Assembly (NCBI RefSeq): GCF_025145285.1 | Contig: NZ_CP102251.1 | Span: forward strand, 744,001 to 808,000 | DNA length: 64,000 nt | Direction: 5' to 3' | Origin: Alistipes onderdonkii | GTDB taxonomy: Bacteria; Bacteroidota; Bacteroidia; Bacteroidales; Rikenellaceae | In this document: positions 44,674 to 53,887 of the stretch, piece by piece | Layout: every line of letters starts with the position of its first letter | How positions within the stretch are numbered: the stretch's first letter is position 1 | Position numbers and translations under genes: made by a program | The notes under the pieces: model-generated | Database searches by the model: none | The model's input: only the letters and a program-made list of their open reading frames with translations | Told to the model about the DNA's origin: nothing

Positions 44674-45389
44674 CGGACACGGATCGTAATGCGTTCCACG
44701 ATCCGGAGCGCCGAAGTGAGCCCCGAAATATCGGGGTCTATCCCGCCCGAACTTCCGTCGGGACTGCTGTGGCCTACCAGCACGGCTTCGAACTGCTCCC
44801 TGCCCGACGACAGGTCGACGTCGGCGGCATAGACCACGGCCGGCTGGCCGCTCCCGTGCCGCCCGCCCGAGTAAGCGGGCTCCCCCTCCTTGGCCGATTC
44901 GGGATAGGTTTCGTTGAAATCGGTCGAATGGTTCACCTCGACCTTTACGACGAACCGATCGAGCCCCGCCCCGGGCGAGAGCTTCAGGTCGAAACTGCCG
45001 CGCGGCGTGGCACCCGATATGCCGTCCGCCAGCGGTTCGCTTTTCGTCGGCAGGTAAAGCCCGTCGGCATATTGCACACCCCGGCTATGGCACCAGTGAG
45101 GCAGCGCCTCCCTGCGGCGGTTTCCGCCCGCCGCCAGCCAGGACTGGGTGGCGATTTTGGAACTCGCATAAACCGTGGAGAGGTAGCGCCCCTGCGCATC
45201 TTCGATCCAGACCGCGATCTGCGGCGGGTTCTTCCTTTTAATCCCCAGGAACAGGGGAAAATCATGCAGCCATGCGTCGCCCCGTTCCACGACAATTTCC
45301 ACGCTTCCCTTTTCATATTCGACCAGCTCCTTATCGCAGGAACCAAGCAATACGAACGGTAAAATCCATGCCATTACCATCTTTCTCAT
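44670..45389 (-). CDS. Lipoprotein, DUF2271-like
   Basis: 239 residues with a lipobox (FVLLGSCDKE). The stretch PQIAVWIEDAQGRYLSTVYASSKIATQSW (split across residues about 56-84) followed by RREALPHWCHSRG resembles the DUF2271 family of periplasmic proteins, though I recall the family only by pattern. The C-terminal half is Gly/Ser/Asp-rich and beta-like. It overlaps the next gene by 4 bp. The pair (lipoprotein plus small barrel) forms an envelope operon of unknown function, downstream of a TetR-type regulator gene in the same direction (gap 80 bp). Confidence 0.55.
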   Translation of the reverse strand: MRKMVMAWILPFVLLGSCDKELVEYEKGSVEIVVERGDAWLHDFPLFLGIKRKNPPQIAVWIEDAQGRYLSTVYASSKIATQSWLAAGGNRRREALPHWCHSRGVQYADGLYLPTKSEPLADGISGATPRGSFDLKLSPGAGLDRFVVKVEVNHSTDFNETYPESAKEGEPAYSGGRHGSGQPAVVYAADVDLSSGREQFEAVLVGHSSPDGSSGGIDPDISGLTSALRIVERITIRVR

Positions 45390-45468
45390 TGTTTTTGGTT
45401 TTCAATTTGTTACCTATTGGTAACATTCGTTATAAAAAATATATATACCTTCCCGCCCCGCGGGCCGG

Positions 45469-46074
45469 TCATTCCTTGAAAGTCTTGTCAATCAGCAGGT
45501 CTATCCCGAGGACGATCTGTTCCCAGCCGGCAGCCTCTCCGATCGGAATCCCGTTGTAAACCGGGCAATATTCCTCCAACAGCACAAGGTAGGTCACCGA
45601 AGCCGTCAGGAAAGTAGCCAGCACGGCCACCTCCGATTCGGGCAGCCCGGTTTTCCGCGACACCCGGGCGATCAACTCCAGCCCGGCCTGCTCGCGCTGC
45701 CTGCGGAGCGCCGCCACGAGTTCGTTCTTCGAGGACAACTCCCAGCGGTACAGGCGCCTCAGCGTAGGGTCGCCGTGCAAACGCCCGATCATCGTGCGGA
45801 ACGTCTTTTTCAGGAATTCGGGCAAATGCGCGCGGCCGGGAATGTCGAGCGGAAAATTGATCCAGAAATCGTGCTGCCGGATATAGGCGGCCAGCAGTCC
45901 GTCCAGCGAACCGAAATAGCGGTAGATAAGGATTTTCGAGACCCCGCAATGCGCCGCGACGGCATTGACCCCGAGTTTCTCGAAGCCATCCCTGCGGATC
46001 ATCTCTCCCACCGCCTTCAGCATACGCTGTTCGGTAGCATCCCGGTCACGTTCGGTATTGTTGTTCTTCGCCAT
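45469..46074 (-). CDS. TetR/AcrR-family regulator
   Basis: 201 residues. The N-terminal 55 residues form a TetR-type helix-turn-helix (MLKAVGEMIRRDGFEKLGVNAVAAHCGVSKILIYRYFGSLDGLLA, given here in part: GVNAVAAHCGVSKILIYRYF). The rest is helical ligand-binding domain with no clear ligand. Such proteins repress nearby genes until a small molecule binds. Its neighbours are the lipoprotein and barrel pair downstream, and a HAD phosphatase upstream in the same direction, so the envelope pair is a possible target. No operator palindrome could be picked out with confidence. Confidence 0.85.
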   Translation of the reverse strand: MAKNNNTERDRDATEQRMLKAVGEMIRRDGFEKLGVNAVAAHCGVSKILIYRYFGSLDGLLAAYIRQHDFWINFPLDIPGRAHLPEFLKKTFRTMIGRLHGDPTLRRLYRWELSSKNELVAALRRQREQAGLELIARVSRKTGLPESEVAVLATFLTASVTYLVLLEEYCPVYNGIPIGEAAGWEQIVLGIDLLIDKTFKE

Positions 46075-46214
46075 ATGTTACTACTCGGGAACAAATATAC
46101 ATCTTTTTCCCGGATTAATGCAATTTTCGGGAAAAATTTACATTTTCAGCATAAAATTCGGAAGAATCCTCAAAAGGATCCGGACAGCCGGGCAAACAGA
46201 GAGCCCCCCCCGGA

Positions 46215-46877
46215 CTATAACAGCTCCAATATCCCGGCCGGGCTGTCGACGATGTGCCGCGCCCCGGCCTCCTCGAGTTCGGCGCGCTCACGGAACCCCC
46301 ACGTCACTCCGACCGAGCGGACACCGGCGGCCGCGGCTGTCTGCATGTCCACGCCCGAGTCGCCGACATAGAGCACCCGCTCCTTCGCCACGCCCGTAAG
46401 CGCAAGTATCTCCTCCACCACCGCGGGGTCGGGCTTGAGCGGCACGCCCTCGCGCTGGCCGAAGACCGCGGCGAATTCGACACCGGGGAAAAACAACCGG
46501 ATCAGTTTTTCCGTTCCGGTCTGGAACTTGTTGGATGCCACGGCGATACGGACACCTCGCCGCGCAATCTCCGCAACCAGTTCCGGAATTCCTTCGTAGG
46601 GTTTCGTATAAACGTCGATATGCTCGGTATAATATTTCACGAAATCCGCGCGCACGGCCGCGACCGTATAAGGCGTGCGGAGCTCTTCGGGCAACGCCCG
46701 CTCCACGAGCCGCATGATGCCGTTGCCCACGAAATGGCAGTATTCGTCATAGGTATGCTGCGGCAGGCCGCGCATGGCCAGCACGGCATTGCATGCGACA
46801 GCCAGGTCGCCGATCGTATTGAGCAGCGTGCCGTCGAGGTCGAATATCACAAGTCCGGTATCCATCTTATATTCCAT
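46215..46877 (-). CDS. HAD-family phosphatase, phosphoglycolate-phosphatase-like
   Basis: 220 residues. HAD motifs are present: motif I IFDLDGTLLNT with the nucleophile Asp and its partner, motif II-type SNKFQTGT (VASNK), the conserved Lys in LKPDP, and motif III-type YVGDSGVDMQTA. The cap region is the helical type-1 cap (YDEYCHFVGNGIMRLVERALP). This pattern is typical of phosphoglycolate phosphatase (Gph) but also of other small sugar-phosphate phosphatases, so the substrate is not settled. A start four codons downstream (MDTGLVIFDLDG) is equally likely. It follows the NhaC-like gene by 3 bp in the same direction, so they may share a transcript. Confidence 0.8.
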   Translation of the reverse strand: MEYKMDTGLVIFDLDGTLLNTIGDLAVACNAVLAMRGLPQHTYDEYCHFVGNGIMRLVERALPEELRTPYTVAAVRADFVKYYTEHIDVYTKPYEGIPELVAEIARRGVRIAVASNKFQTGTEKLIRLFFPGVEFAAVFGQREGVPLKPDPAVVEEILALTGVAKERVLYVGDSGVDMQTAAAAGVRSVGVTWGFRERAELEEAGARHIVDSPAGILELL

Positions 46878-46880
46878 AAT

Positions 46881-48362
46881 TTAATGCGGATGCGCCGCAG
46901 TGCCTGCGGCTCTTTTGATCTTCCACCCGATGGCCGCCACCATCAGCGACATCAGGGGACTGACAATATTGAAAATACAGTAAGGCATGTAGACGAATGT
47001 GGAAACACCCAGCACGGTGGCCTGCGTCATGCCGCACGAGTTCCACGGCACCAGCACGGAGCAGACCGTGGCCGAATCCTCGACCGAGCGGCTCAACAGC
47101 CGCGGTTCGAGCCCCTGCTCCGCATAAAGTTCCCGGAAAAGGCGCCCCGAAAGGATGATCGAGATATACTGGTCGGCGGTGCAGAGGTTGAAGAAGATGC
47201 CCGCGCCGACGGTCGAAGCCACGGCCGAGAAGGCACGGCGTACGAAGCGCAGGAAAACGGAGGTCAGCGCCCCCAGCATCCCGCTGCCGGTCATCACGCC
47301 GCCGAAGCACATGGCGCAGATGATGAGCCATACGGTATTGAGCATGCCCGCCATGCCGCGCGTCGCAACCAGCTCGTCCAGCTGCGGGCTTCCGGTAGGG
47401 ATCGCCGTCGGGCCGAAGCAGCTCATCAGCACGCCCTTGAACCCCGACATGAAATCCAGCCCTCCGACTCCGGCCACCTTCGCCACCAGTTCGGGCTGCG
47501 CCAGCAGCATGGCTATGCAGGCGAAAACCGCGGCGCAGAAGAGCGTCACGATGGCCGGGAGTTTGCGCACGATCAGCACGCCCGTCGCCACGGGCACCGC
47601 CAGCAACCAGGGCGTGATGCGGAACGTCCCGCGCAACGACTCGGCATACATCCCGGCATGCGTGCCGCCCGTATGATCGAGCGTCAGCCCCGCGATGACG
47701 AAAACCGCCAGCGCGATGACGAACGACGGGACGGTCGTATACAACATGTAACGTATGTGCGTGAAAATCGGAACCCCGACGGTCGACGACGCGAGCACCG
47801 TAGTATCGGACAGGAGCGAGATCTTGTCGCCGAAGTAAGCGCCGGAGATGATCGCCCCCGCGATCCACCCCTCGGGGAAACCCATGGCCTGCCCGATGCC
47901 CATCAGCGCCACGCCGATCGTGGCGATCGTCGTCCACGAACTGCCGGTCATCAGCGACACGCCCGCACAAATGGCACACGAGGCGACCAGGAAGAACGAG
48001 GGGTGCAGGATCTTCAGCCCGAAATAGATCATCGTCGGCACCACACCGCTCACCATCCACGACCCGGCAATGGCGCCGATCAGCAACAGGATGATGATCG
48101 CCGAAGCCGAAGCCCGGATATTGTCGATGATCGCCTCTTCCAAGACCGCCCATTTACAGCGGTAAATACCGATGGCCAGCATGACGCAGACCGACGTGGC
48201 CGACAGCAGCGCGATCTGGCTGCCGCCGTTGATCGCGTCCCCGCCGAAACAGCGGATGACCACGTAAAGCAGCAGCGTCAGCACCGCGAGCGGCAGCACC
48301 GACACCCACGGCGAAGGCAGCTTCACCGCGTTCTTTCCCGATTCCGGATTCCCATTAACCAT
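46881..48362 (-). CDS. nhaC: Na+/H+ antiporter, NhaC family
   Basis: 493 residues with about 11 to 12 hydrophobic segments. The family-like stretch is SLMTGSSWTTIATIGVALMGIG followed by ISGAYFGDKISLLSDTTVLASSTVGVPIFTHIRYM (residues roughly 155-215, quoted in part), the conserved core of NhaC antiporters. A second conserved block near residues 335-365 (GMAGMLNTVWLIICAMCFGGV) follows. It should exchange Na+ for H+ across the inner membrane. Start chosen as the first ATG. The downstream phosphatase gene begins 3 bp later. NhaC members can also carry malate or lactate, so the substrate may include organic acids. Confidence 0.88.
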   Translation of the reverse strand: MVNGNPESGKNAVKLPSPWVSVLPLAVLTLLLYVVIRCFGGDAINGGSQIALLSATSVCVMLAIGIYRCKWAVLEEAIIDNIRASASAIIILLLIGAIAGSWMVSGVVPTMIYFGLKILHPSFFLVASCAICAGVSLMTGSSWTTIATIGVALMGIGQAMGFPEGWIAGAIISGAYFGDKISLLSDTTVLASSTVGVPIFTHIRYMLYTTVPSFVIALAVFVIAGLTLDHTGGTHAGMYAESLRGTFRITPWLLAVPVATGVLIVRKLPAIVTLFCAAVFACIAMLLAQPELVAKVAGVGGLDFMSGFKGVLMSCFGPTAIPTGSPQLDELVATRGMAGMLNTVWLIICAMCFGGVMTGSGMLGALTSVFLRFVRRAFSAVASTVGAGIFFNLCTADQYISIILSGRLFRELYAEQGLEPRLLSRSVEDSATVCSVLVPWNSCGMTQATVLGVSTFVYMPYCIFNIVSPLMSLMVAAIGWKIKRAAGTAAHPH

Positions 48363-48492
48363 ACGGACGGCAAAAATACGAAAAACTTACCACATATCCG
48401 CACACCCGGTACCGGGGATAACCATTTCCGACCGGAAGATATGCGAGTGCGACTTTTCGGGGCGCATTGTTTTTTATTTCCGAAATTTTATC

Positions 48493-48500
48493 TAATTTTG
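48493..48500 (+). promoter_or_regulatory. -7 box of the cytochrome bd operon
   Basis: TAATTTTG, 19 bp before the DUF4492 gene start. Confidence 0.5.
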
Positions 48501-48519
48501 GTAAAACATAGCGACGGAT

Positions 48520-48732
48520 ATGGCGGCACAGACAATCAAAAAGATCTTCCGGTTCTACCTCGACGGGTTCCGGAGCATGACCGTAGGCAAAACCCTGTGG
48601 GCCATCATCCTGGTCAAGCTGTTCATCCTGTTCGCAATCCTCAAGGTATTCTTTTTTCCCGATTTCCTGGCCGGGCAGAGCCCCGAAGAGCGCAGCCGTT
48701 CGGTCATGAAAGAACTAACCCCCGACAAATAA
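48520..48732 (+). CDS. DUF4492 protein of the cydAB operon
   Basis: 70 residues with one membrane segment (LWAIILVKLFILFAILKVFFF) flanked by a short N-terminal amphipathic stretch and a charged C-terminal tail. Its size, position and sequence match DUF4492, which precedes cydA in many Bacteroidetes. The tail SPEERSRSVMKELTPDK is charged. It may be a small accessory subunit of the oxidase, similar in place to CydX/CbdX but unrelated in sequence; this is inference. The gap to cydA is 9 bp. Confidence 0.85.
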   Translation: MAAQTIKKIFRFYLDGFRSMTVGKTLWAIILVKLFILFAILKVFFFPDFLAGQSPEERSRSVMKELTPDK

Positions 48733-48741
48733 CCATCGCTT

Positions 48742-50313
48742 ATGTTATCGGATTATCTACAAACAGTCGACTGGTCGCGTGCGCAATTCGCCATGACGGC
48801 CATTTACCACTGGCTTTTCGTCCCGCTCACGCTGGGGCTGGGGTTCATCATCGCCATCATGGAGACCCTTTACGTCCGCACGGGCGATGAGTTCTGGAAG
48901 CGCACGACCAAATTCTGGATGCGCCTGTTCGGCATCAACTTCGCCATCGGCGTGGCAACGGGCATCATCCTCGAATTCGAGTTCGGCACCAACTGGTCGA
49001 ACTACTCGCATTTCGTGGGCGACATCTTCGGTGCCCCGCTGGCCGTCGAGGGCATCATGGCCTTCTTCATGGAGAGCACCTTCATCGCCATCATGTTCTT
49101 CGGCTGGAACAAGGTCTCGAAAGGCTTCCACCTCACGGCGACATGGCTCACGGCCATCGGCGCGAACCTCTCGGCACTGTGGATCCTGGTCGCCAACGCC
49201 TGGATGCAGCACCCCGTGGGATGTACGTTCAACCTCGAAACCGTGCGCAACGAAATGACCTCGTTCTGGGAGGTGCTCTTCTCGCCCGTGGCGATGAACA
49301 AGTTCTTCCACACCATCACCTCGTCGTTCGTGCTGGCGGCGCTGTTCGTCGTGGGCGTCAGCGCCTGGTACCTGCTCCGGCACCGCGAACAGAAGATGGC
49401 CCGCAAGAGCATCGCCATCGCCTCGGCCTTCGGCTTCGTATTCGCGCTCGTCACGGCGATGACGGGCGACAAGTCGGGCGCCGTCATCGCCCGCGTGCAG
49501 CCGATGAAACTCGCGGCCATGGAAGCGCTCTACGACGGACAGCAGGGTGCGCCTCTGACGGCCATCGGCATCGTGAGGCCGGAGGCGGAACGCACCTCGA
49601 ACGAGGACGCATTCTATTTCAAGATCGACATCCCGAAACTGCTCTCGATCATGAGTTTCCGCGACGCCGACGCCTATGTGGCGGGCATCAACGACCTGGT
49701 GAACGGCAACGAGAAATACGGCGTGATGTCGGCCGCGGAGAAGATGGAACGGGGCCGCGTCGCTGTAGGTGAACTGGCCCGTTACCGGGCAGCGCTCGAG
49801 GCCGGCGACCAGGCGGTGATCGACCAAATCATCGCCAAGTTCGACCCCTCGAAGCCCGAGGGCGAAGAGTTCCTGCGCGAATATTTCGCCTATTTCGGGT
49901 ACGGCTACCTCGACACCCCGCAGCAGATCGTCCCCAACGTACCGCTGCTCTTCTACTCGTTCCGTGTGATGGTCGGTGCCGGGTGCTTCTTCATTCTGCT
50001 GCTGGGCATCGTCTGGTGGCTCAACCGCAAGGATAAACTGGCGGACAAGCGCTGGCTGCTGCGGGTCGCCGTATGGTCGATCCCGCTGGCCTACCTCGCT
50101 TCACAGGCCGGCTGGGTGCTGGCCGAGGTCGGACGCCAGCCGTGGGCCATCCAGGATCTGATGCCCGTGGGCATCGCGGCCTCGAAGATCGGCCCCGGGT
50201 CGGTATCGGCCACCTTCTTCATCTTCCTCGCGCTCTTCACGGCGCTGCTGATCGCCGAGCTGAGCATCATGTTCCGCCAGATCAAAATCGGGCCCGAAAA
50301 CGAAAAACAGTAA
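48742..50313 (+). CDS. cydA: Cytochrome bd oxidase subunit I
   Basis: 523 residues, about nine membrane segments. The N-terminal WSRAQFAMTAIYHWLFVPLTLG carries the conserved His ligand region (heme b595 side), GRQPWAIQDLMP is the family GRQPW motif, and the conserved Glu/Arg region (LEFEFGTNWSNYSHFVGDIFG) is present. The periplasmic Q-loop contains the long charged segment after about residue 240 (KLAAMEALYDGQQGAPLTAI). It oxidises quinol and reduces oxygen to water, giving an anaerobe a way to scavenge oxygen. Followed by cydB after 6 bp. Confidence 0.97.
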   Translation: MLSDYLQTVDWSRAQFAMTAIYHWLFVPLTLGLGFIIAIMETLYVRTGDEFWKRTTKFWMRLFGINFAIGVATGIILEFEFGTNWSNYSHFVGDIFGAPLAVEGIMAFFMESTFIAIMFFGWNKVSKGFHLTATWLTAIGANLSALWILVANAWMQHPVGCTFNLETVRNEMTSFWEVLFSPVAMNKFFHTITSSFVLAALFVVGVSAWYLLRHREQKMARKSIAIASAFGFVFALVTAMTGDKSGAVIARVQPMKLAAMEALYDGQQGAPLTAIGIVRPEAERTSNEDAFYFKIDIPKLLSIMSFRDADAYVAGINDLVNGNEKYGVMSAAEKMERGRVAVGELARYRAALEAGDQAVIDQIIAKFDPSKPEGEEFLREYFAYFGYGYLDTPQQIVPNVPLLFYSFRVMVGAGCFFILLLGIVWWLNRKDKLADKRWLLRVAVWSIPLAYLASQAGWVLAEVGRQPWAIQDLMPVGIAASKIGPGSVSATFFIFLALFTALLIAELSIMFRQIKIGPENEKQ

Positions 50314-50319
50314 ACGACT

Positions 50320-51471
50320 ATGGATACCCTGGTACTTTTGCAACACTATTGGTGGCTGATTATCTCCCTGCTAGGGGCACTGCTCGTATTCCTGCTCTTC
50401 GTACAGGGCGGGCAGGGGCTGCTCTACGACATCGGCAAGACCGAAGAGGAACGTAACATGTTGGTCAACTCGCTGGGCCGCAAATGGGAATTCACTTTCA
50501 CGACGCTCGTGACCTTCGGCGGCGCATTCTTCGCCTCGTTCCCGCTCTTCTACTCCACGTCGTTCGGCGGCGCGTTCTATGTATGGATGGCGATCCTGCT
50601 GGTGTTCGTCATCCAGGCCGTGGCCTACGAATACCGCCGCAAACCGGGCAACGTCTTCGGCGAAAAGACATTCAACGTATTCCTGATGATCAACGGCATC
50701 GCCGGGCCGCTGCTGCTGGGCACGGCCGTCGGGACACTTTTCACGGGCGCAAACTTCACGGTCGACCGCCTCAACCTGGCCTACGGCGCCGGAAGCGGCA
50801 GCGCGACGGTCATTTCGCAGTGGACGACCCCGTGGCACGGGCTGGAAGCGCTTACGGATATCTCGAACGTCTTTCTGGGCATTGCCGTAACATTCCTCGC
50901 CATGACGCTGGCCTGCCAGTATTTCATGAATAACATCGACGACAAGACCATCCACGAACGTGCCCGCCAGCGGATGATCCCCGCGGCAGTCTGTTTCGTA
51001 CTTTTCTTCGTAGCGTGGCTCGGCATGCTGCTCTTCGCCGACGGCCGGGCGGTCGATGCCGCAGGCCGGATCTCCATCGAGCCGTACAAATACCTGCACA
51101 ACTTCATCGAGATGCCTTACCTCGCTGTGGTGCTGCTCCTCGGCGTAGTGGCGGTGCTGTGGAGCATCGGCCTGGGCTGGCGCGGCCGGCGCAACGCCAT
51201 CTGGTTCGGCGGTGCGGGTACGGTACTGACGGTATTGGCGCTGCTGCTCTGCGCCGGATGGAACGACACGGCCTATTACCCGTCGCTGGCCGACATGCAG
51301 TCGTCGCTGACGATTTACAACTCCTCATCGAGCCTCTTCACGCTCAAGGTGATGTCGATCGTCTCGCTGCTGATCCCCTTCGTCGCAGCCTACATCTGGT
51401 ACGCATGGCGGGCGATGAACCGCAAGCCGATCACCCGCGAGGAAATACGCGGGGACGACCACCAATACTGA
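50320..51471 (+). CDS. cydB: Cytochrome bd oxidase subunit II
   Basis: 383 residues with eight hydrophobic segments. The N-terminal WWLIISLLGALLVFLLFVQGGQ and KWEFTFTTLVTFGGAFFASFPLFY match CydB. It pairs with CydA and does not bind heme itself. It directly follows cydA. The C-terminal region (SSLFTLKVMSIVSLLIPFVAAYIWYAWR) is the last membrane segment, then a short Arg-Lys-rich tail. No assembly genes (cydCD) are seen in the window. Confidence 0.97.
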   Translation: MDTLVLLQHYWWLIISLLGALLVFLLFVQGGQGLLYDIGKTEEERNMLVNSLGRKWEFTFTTLVTFGGAFFASFPLFYSTSFGGAFYVWMAILLVFVIQAVAYEYRRKPGNVFGEKTFNVFLMINGIAGPLLLGTAVGTLFTGANFTVDRLNLAYGAGSGSATVISQWTTPWHGLEALTDISNVFLGIAVTFLAMTLACQYFMNNIDDKTIHERARQRMIPAAVCFVLFFVAWLGMLLFADGRAVDAAGRISIEPYKYLHNFIEMPYLAVVLLLGVVAVLWSIGLGWRGRRNAIWFGGAGTVLTVLALLLCAGWNDTAYYPSLADMQSSLTIYNSSSSLFTLKVMSIVSLLIPFVAAYIWYAWRAMNRKPITREEIRGDDHQY

Positions 51472-51569
51472 ACCCGGCCGGGACACGGAACCGCCCGAAT
51501 AAAAAACCCGCAGCCCGCATCGGCAAACGGCAGGCGGCGATCCCTACGTGGGAACAATAAAAGGAGAGC

Positions 51570-52667
51570 ATGAAAACCAGCATATTGATAATGGCGGCCG
51601 TCCTGTGCGCACCGGCCGCCCTCCGGGCGGCCGAACCGCTCCGCATAGGTGTTGCGGGAGTGTCGCACGGGCATATCCACGAAGTGATAAGTAAAGCCCA
51701 CCGCGGAGATTTCACGGTCGTGGGCGTATGGGAGGCAAACGACAGTCTCCGTGCCGCCACGCACCTGCACGACAAAGTCGACGGGGCGCTGTTCTATGCC
51801 GACCTCGCCCGAATGCTCGACCAGACCAAACCCGAAGCCGTAGTGGCGTTCGGGCCCGTCTACGACCACCTGCAGGTGGTGGAAGCATGCGCCCCGCGGG
51901 GCATTCACGTAATGGTAGAGAAACCGTTGGCGGTCAGCGTCGAGCATGCACACCGCATCGCCGACCTGGCCCGCCGCTACGGCATCATCGTAATGACGAA
52001 CTACGAAACCACATGGTACGCCACCAACGACGAGGCGTTCCGGCTCGTACGGACGGGCGTAATAGGCGAAATCACCCGAATGAATATTTTCGACGGGCAT
52101 CAGGGGCCCGTCGAGATCGGGTGCGGCCCCGAGTTCCTGGCATGGCTGACCGACCCGAAACTGAACGGCGGCGGCGCAGTCATGGATTTCGGATGCTATG
52201 GCGCCAACCTCGCCACCAAGATGTTCCTCGGCGAAAAGCCGCTGAAGGTTTCCGGCGTGCTCAAACAACAGAAGCCGCACATTTACCCGAAGGTGGACGA
52301 CGACGCCACGATAGTGCTCGAATACCCGACGGCAACCGTAGAGATAATGGCATCGTGGAACTGGCCCATGAACCGCAAGGACATGCATATCTACGGCAGC
52401 CGCGGATATATCTACCAGGACACCGCGACCGACATGCGCCTGTACACCGGCGGCAGGGAAACGCACCTCACCCCGCAACGGCTGCCGGCTCCTTACGACG
52501 ATTCGTTCCGTTACCTTGCCGCACTGGTTCGTGGAGAAATAACGATGGCGCCGTACGACCTCTCGGCGCTCGAAAACAACGTGACCGTCGTCGAGATACT
52601 CGAAGCCGCCAAACACAACGCGGCGGGCACCCCGGTACGTCCCGCCCAACCGCCCCGGACGAAATAG
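51570..52667 (+). CDS. Gfo/Idh/MocA-family oxidoreductase, secreted
   Basis: 365 residues with an N-terminal signal peptide (LIMAAVLCAPAALRAAEP), then a Rossmann domain (RIGVAGVSHGHIHEV, PEAVVAFGPVYDHLQVVEACA, VMVEKPLAVSVEHAHRI with the EKP motif) and a C-terminal alpha/beta domain (GGGAVMDFGCYGANLATKM). It uses NAD(P) and usually acts on sugars or sugar alcohols. A signal peptide on this family is common in Bacteroidetes and suggests a periplasmic location. It stands alone about 100 bp after cydB and its substrate is unknown. The HGH sequence after the glycine loop is unusual for the family. Confidence 0.85.
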   Translation: MKTSILIMAAVLCAPAALRAAEPLRIGVAGVSHGHIHEVISKAHRGDFTVVGVWEANDSLRAATHLHDKVDGALFYADLARMLDQTKPEAVVAFGPVYDHLQVVEACAPRGIHVMVEKPLAVSVEHAHRIADLARRYGIIVMTNYETTWYATNDEAFRLVRTGVIGEITRMNIFDGHQGPVEIGCGPEFLAWLTDPKLNGGGAVMDFGCYGANLATKMFLGEKPLKVSGVLKQQKPHIYPKVDDDATIVLEYPTATVEIMASWNWPMNRKDMHIYGSRGYIYQDTATDMRLYTGGRETHLTPQRLPAPYDDSFRYLAALVRGEITMAPYDLSALENNVTVVEILEAAKHNAAGTPVRPAQPPRTK

Positions 52668-52733
52668 GAATTTATATCCGCCGCCGTATGCAACCGGTGC
52701 CGGCAGGAACCGCTCCCCCGGCCTGAATTACGA

Positions 52734-52774
52734 GGAGCCGGCTGCCGGATAACGAATATCCTGCTGCCGGCTCC
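52734..52774. repeat. Strong hairpin between the oxidoreductase and fabI
   Basis: GGAGCCGGC (52734-52742) pairs with GCCGGCTCC (52766-52774), and GGATA pairs with TATCC inside. There is no T run on either side, so it is not a classic terminator, though it lies between convergent genes. Confidence 0.6.
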
Positions 52775-52838
52775 AAAGAGCGGTTCTCCGTAAACCTCAC
52801 GGCCCACGGGCCTTATATTCTGCGGGATCCTACGGGCG

Positions 52839-53708
52839 TTATTTCCCCTCCTCGCCGAACGGGTACTGGTTCTGGTGCACGTCCTCGAAACGCATCCCCT
52901 TTTCGTAGGTCTTCATGGCGCGGCGACTCATACCCATCGAAGAAAAACCGCCGTCGTGGTAAAGGTTCTGCATCGTCACCTTGCGCGTAAGATCCGAGAA
53001 AAGCGTCAGCACATAGTCGGCGCAGTCGTTGGCCGAGGCATTGCCCAGCGGCGACATGTTCTCGGCGAAATTCATCAGGTCGCCCATTCCCAGCACGCCG
53101 CTTCCTGCCGTGGTCGGCGTCGGCGACTGCGACACGGTGTTGATGCGCACGTGCTTCTCACGGCCGTAGATATACCCGAAACTGCGGGCGATCGACTCCA
53201 GCAACGCCTTGGCATCGGCCATGTCGTTATAACCGTAGAGCGTACGCTGTGCCGCGATATACGAGAGCGCCACGATCGACCCCCAGTCGTTGATGGCGTC
53301 CTTCTTGCGGGCCACCTGGATCGCCTTGTGGAACGAGATCGCCGAAATGTCGAGCGTCTTGGAGAGGTAATCGTAATCCAGGTCGTCGTATGTGCGCCCC
53401 TTGCGGACGTTGGGCGACATGCCGATCGAGTGGAGCATGAAGTCGAACTTGCCCCCGAAATGTTCCATCGTCTTGTCGATTAGGTTTTCCAGGTCTTCGA
53501 CGCTCGTAGCGTCGGCCGGGACGACGATCGTATTGCATTTTTCAGCCAACCGGCCGATTGTACCCATGCGAATAGATACGGCAGTATTCGTAAGGACGAT
53601 TTCGGCCCCTTCTTCAACGGCGCGTTCCGCCACTTTCCATGCGATCGACTGCTCGTTGAGTGCTCCGAAAATAAGGCCCTTCTTGCCTTTCAATAAATTG
53701 TATGCCAT
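52839..53708 (-). CDS. fabI: Enoyl-[acyl-carrier-protein] reductase FabI
   Basis: 289 residues from the ATG at 53706-53708 (MAYNLLKGKKGLIFGALNEQ). It reduces enoyl-ACP with NADH in the last step of fatty-acid elongation. The GLIFGALNEQSIAWKVAERA region is the NADH-binding loop of FabI-type enzymes, and YNDMADAKALLESIAR contains the Tyr-x6-Lys catalytic pair. SMGMSRRAMKTYEKGMR is the C-terminal helical region. A frame extending 35 codons upstream passes through a TATATTTG -7 box and is rejected. This is a likely triclosan-type target by family, not a claim about resistance. Confidence 0.95.
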   Translation of the reverse strand: MAYNLLKGKKGLIFGALNEQSIAWKVAERAVEEGAEIVLTNTAVSIRMGTIGRLAEKCNTIVVPADATSVEDLENLIDKTMEHFGGKFDFMLHSIGMSPNVRKGRTYDDLDYDYLSKTLDISAISFHKAIQVARKKDAINDWGSIVALSYIAAQRTLYGYNDMADAKALLESIARSFGYIYGREKHVRINTVSQSPTPTTAGSGVLGMGDLMNFAENMSPLGNASANDCADYVLTLFSDLTRKVTMQNLYHDGGFSSMGMSRRAMKTYEKGMRFEDVHQNQYPFGEEGK

Positions 53709-53866
53709 CCTATTTAGATTAAAAATTCGGGCAAATATAACAAAAATATTTGAAACGGGCGAACCGCCGTCCCTGCAAACCGCGGCAAACGGCATGTCCC
53801 CGAACCAAAACACGGGTTGTAAATCACGGTTTTTTCACGTTTTACACATTTTTCGGCTTTTTATCG

Positions 53867-53874
53867 TACCTTTG
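53867..53874 (+). promoter_or_regulatory. -7 box of the DEAD-box helicase gene
   Basis: TACCTTTG, 13 bp before the first ATG. Confidence 0.5.
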
Positions 53875-53887
53875 TGCCGAATAAAAC

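Noticed and set aside
46254..48890. 878-residue plus-strand frame
   Set aside because: A long open frame over the GC-rich phosphatase and NhaC genes on the other strand. It is His/Arg/Asp-rich throughout with no motif, as expected for an antisense shadow.
52734..52774. Rho-independent terminator between the oxidoreductase and fabI
   Set aside because: The hairpin is strong, but no T run follows on either strand, so it is listed only as a repeat.
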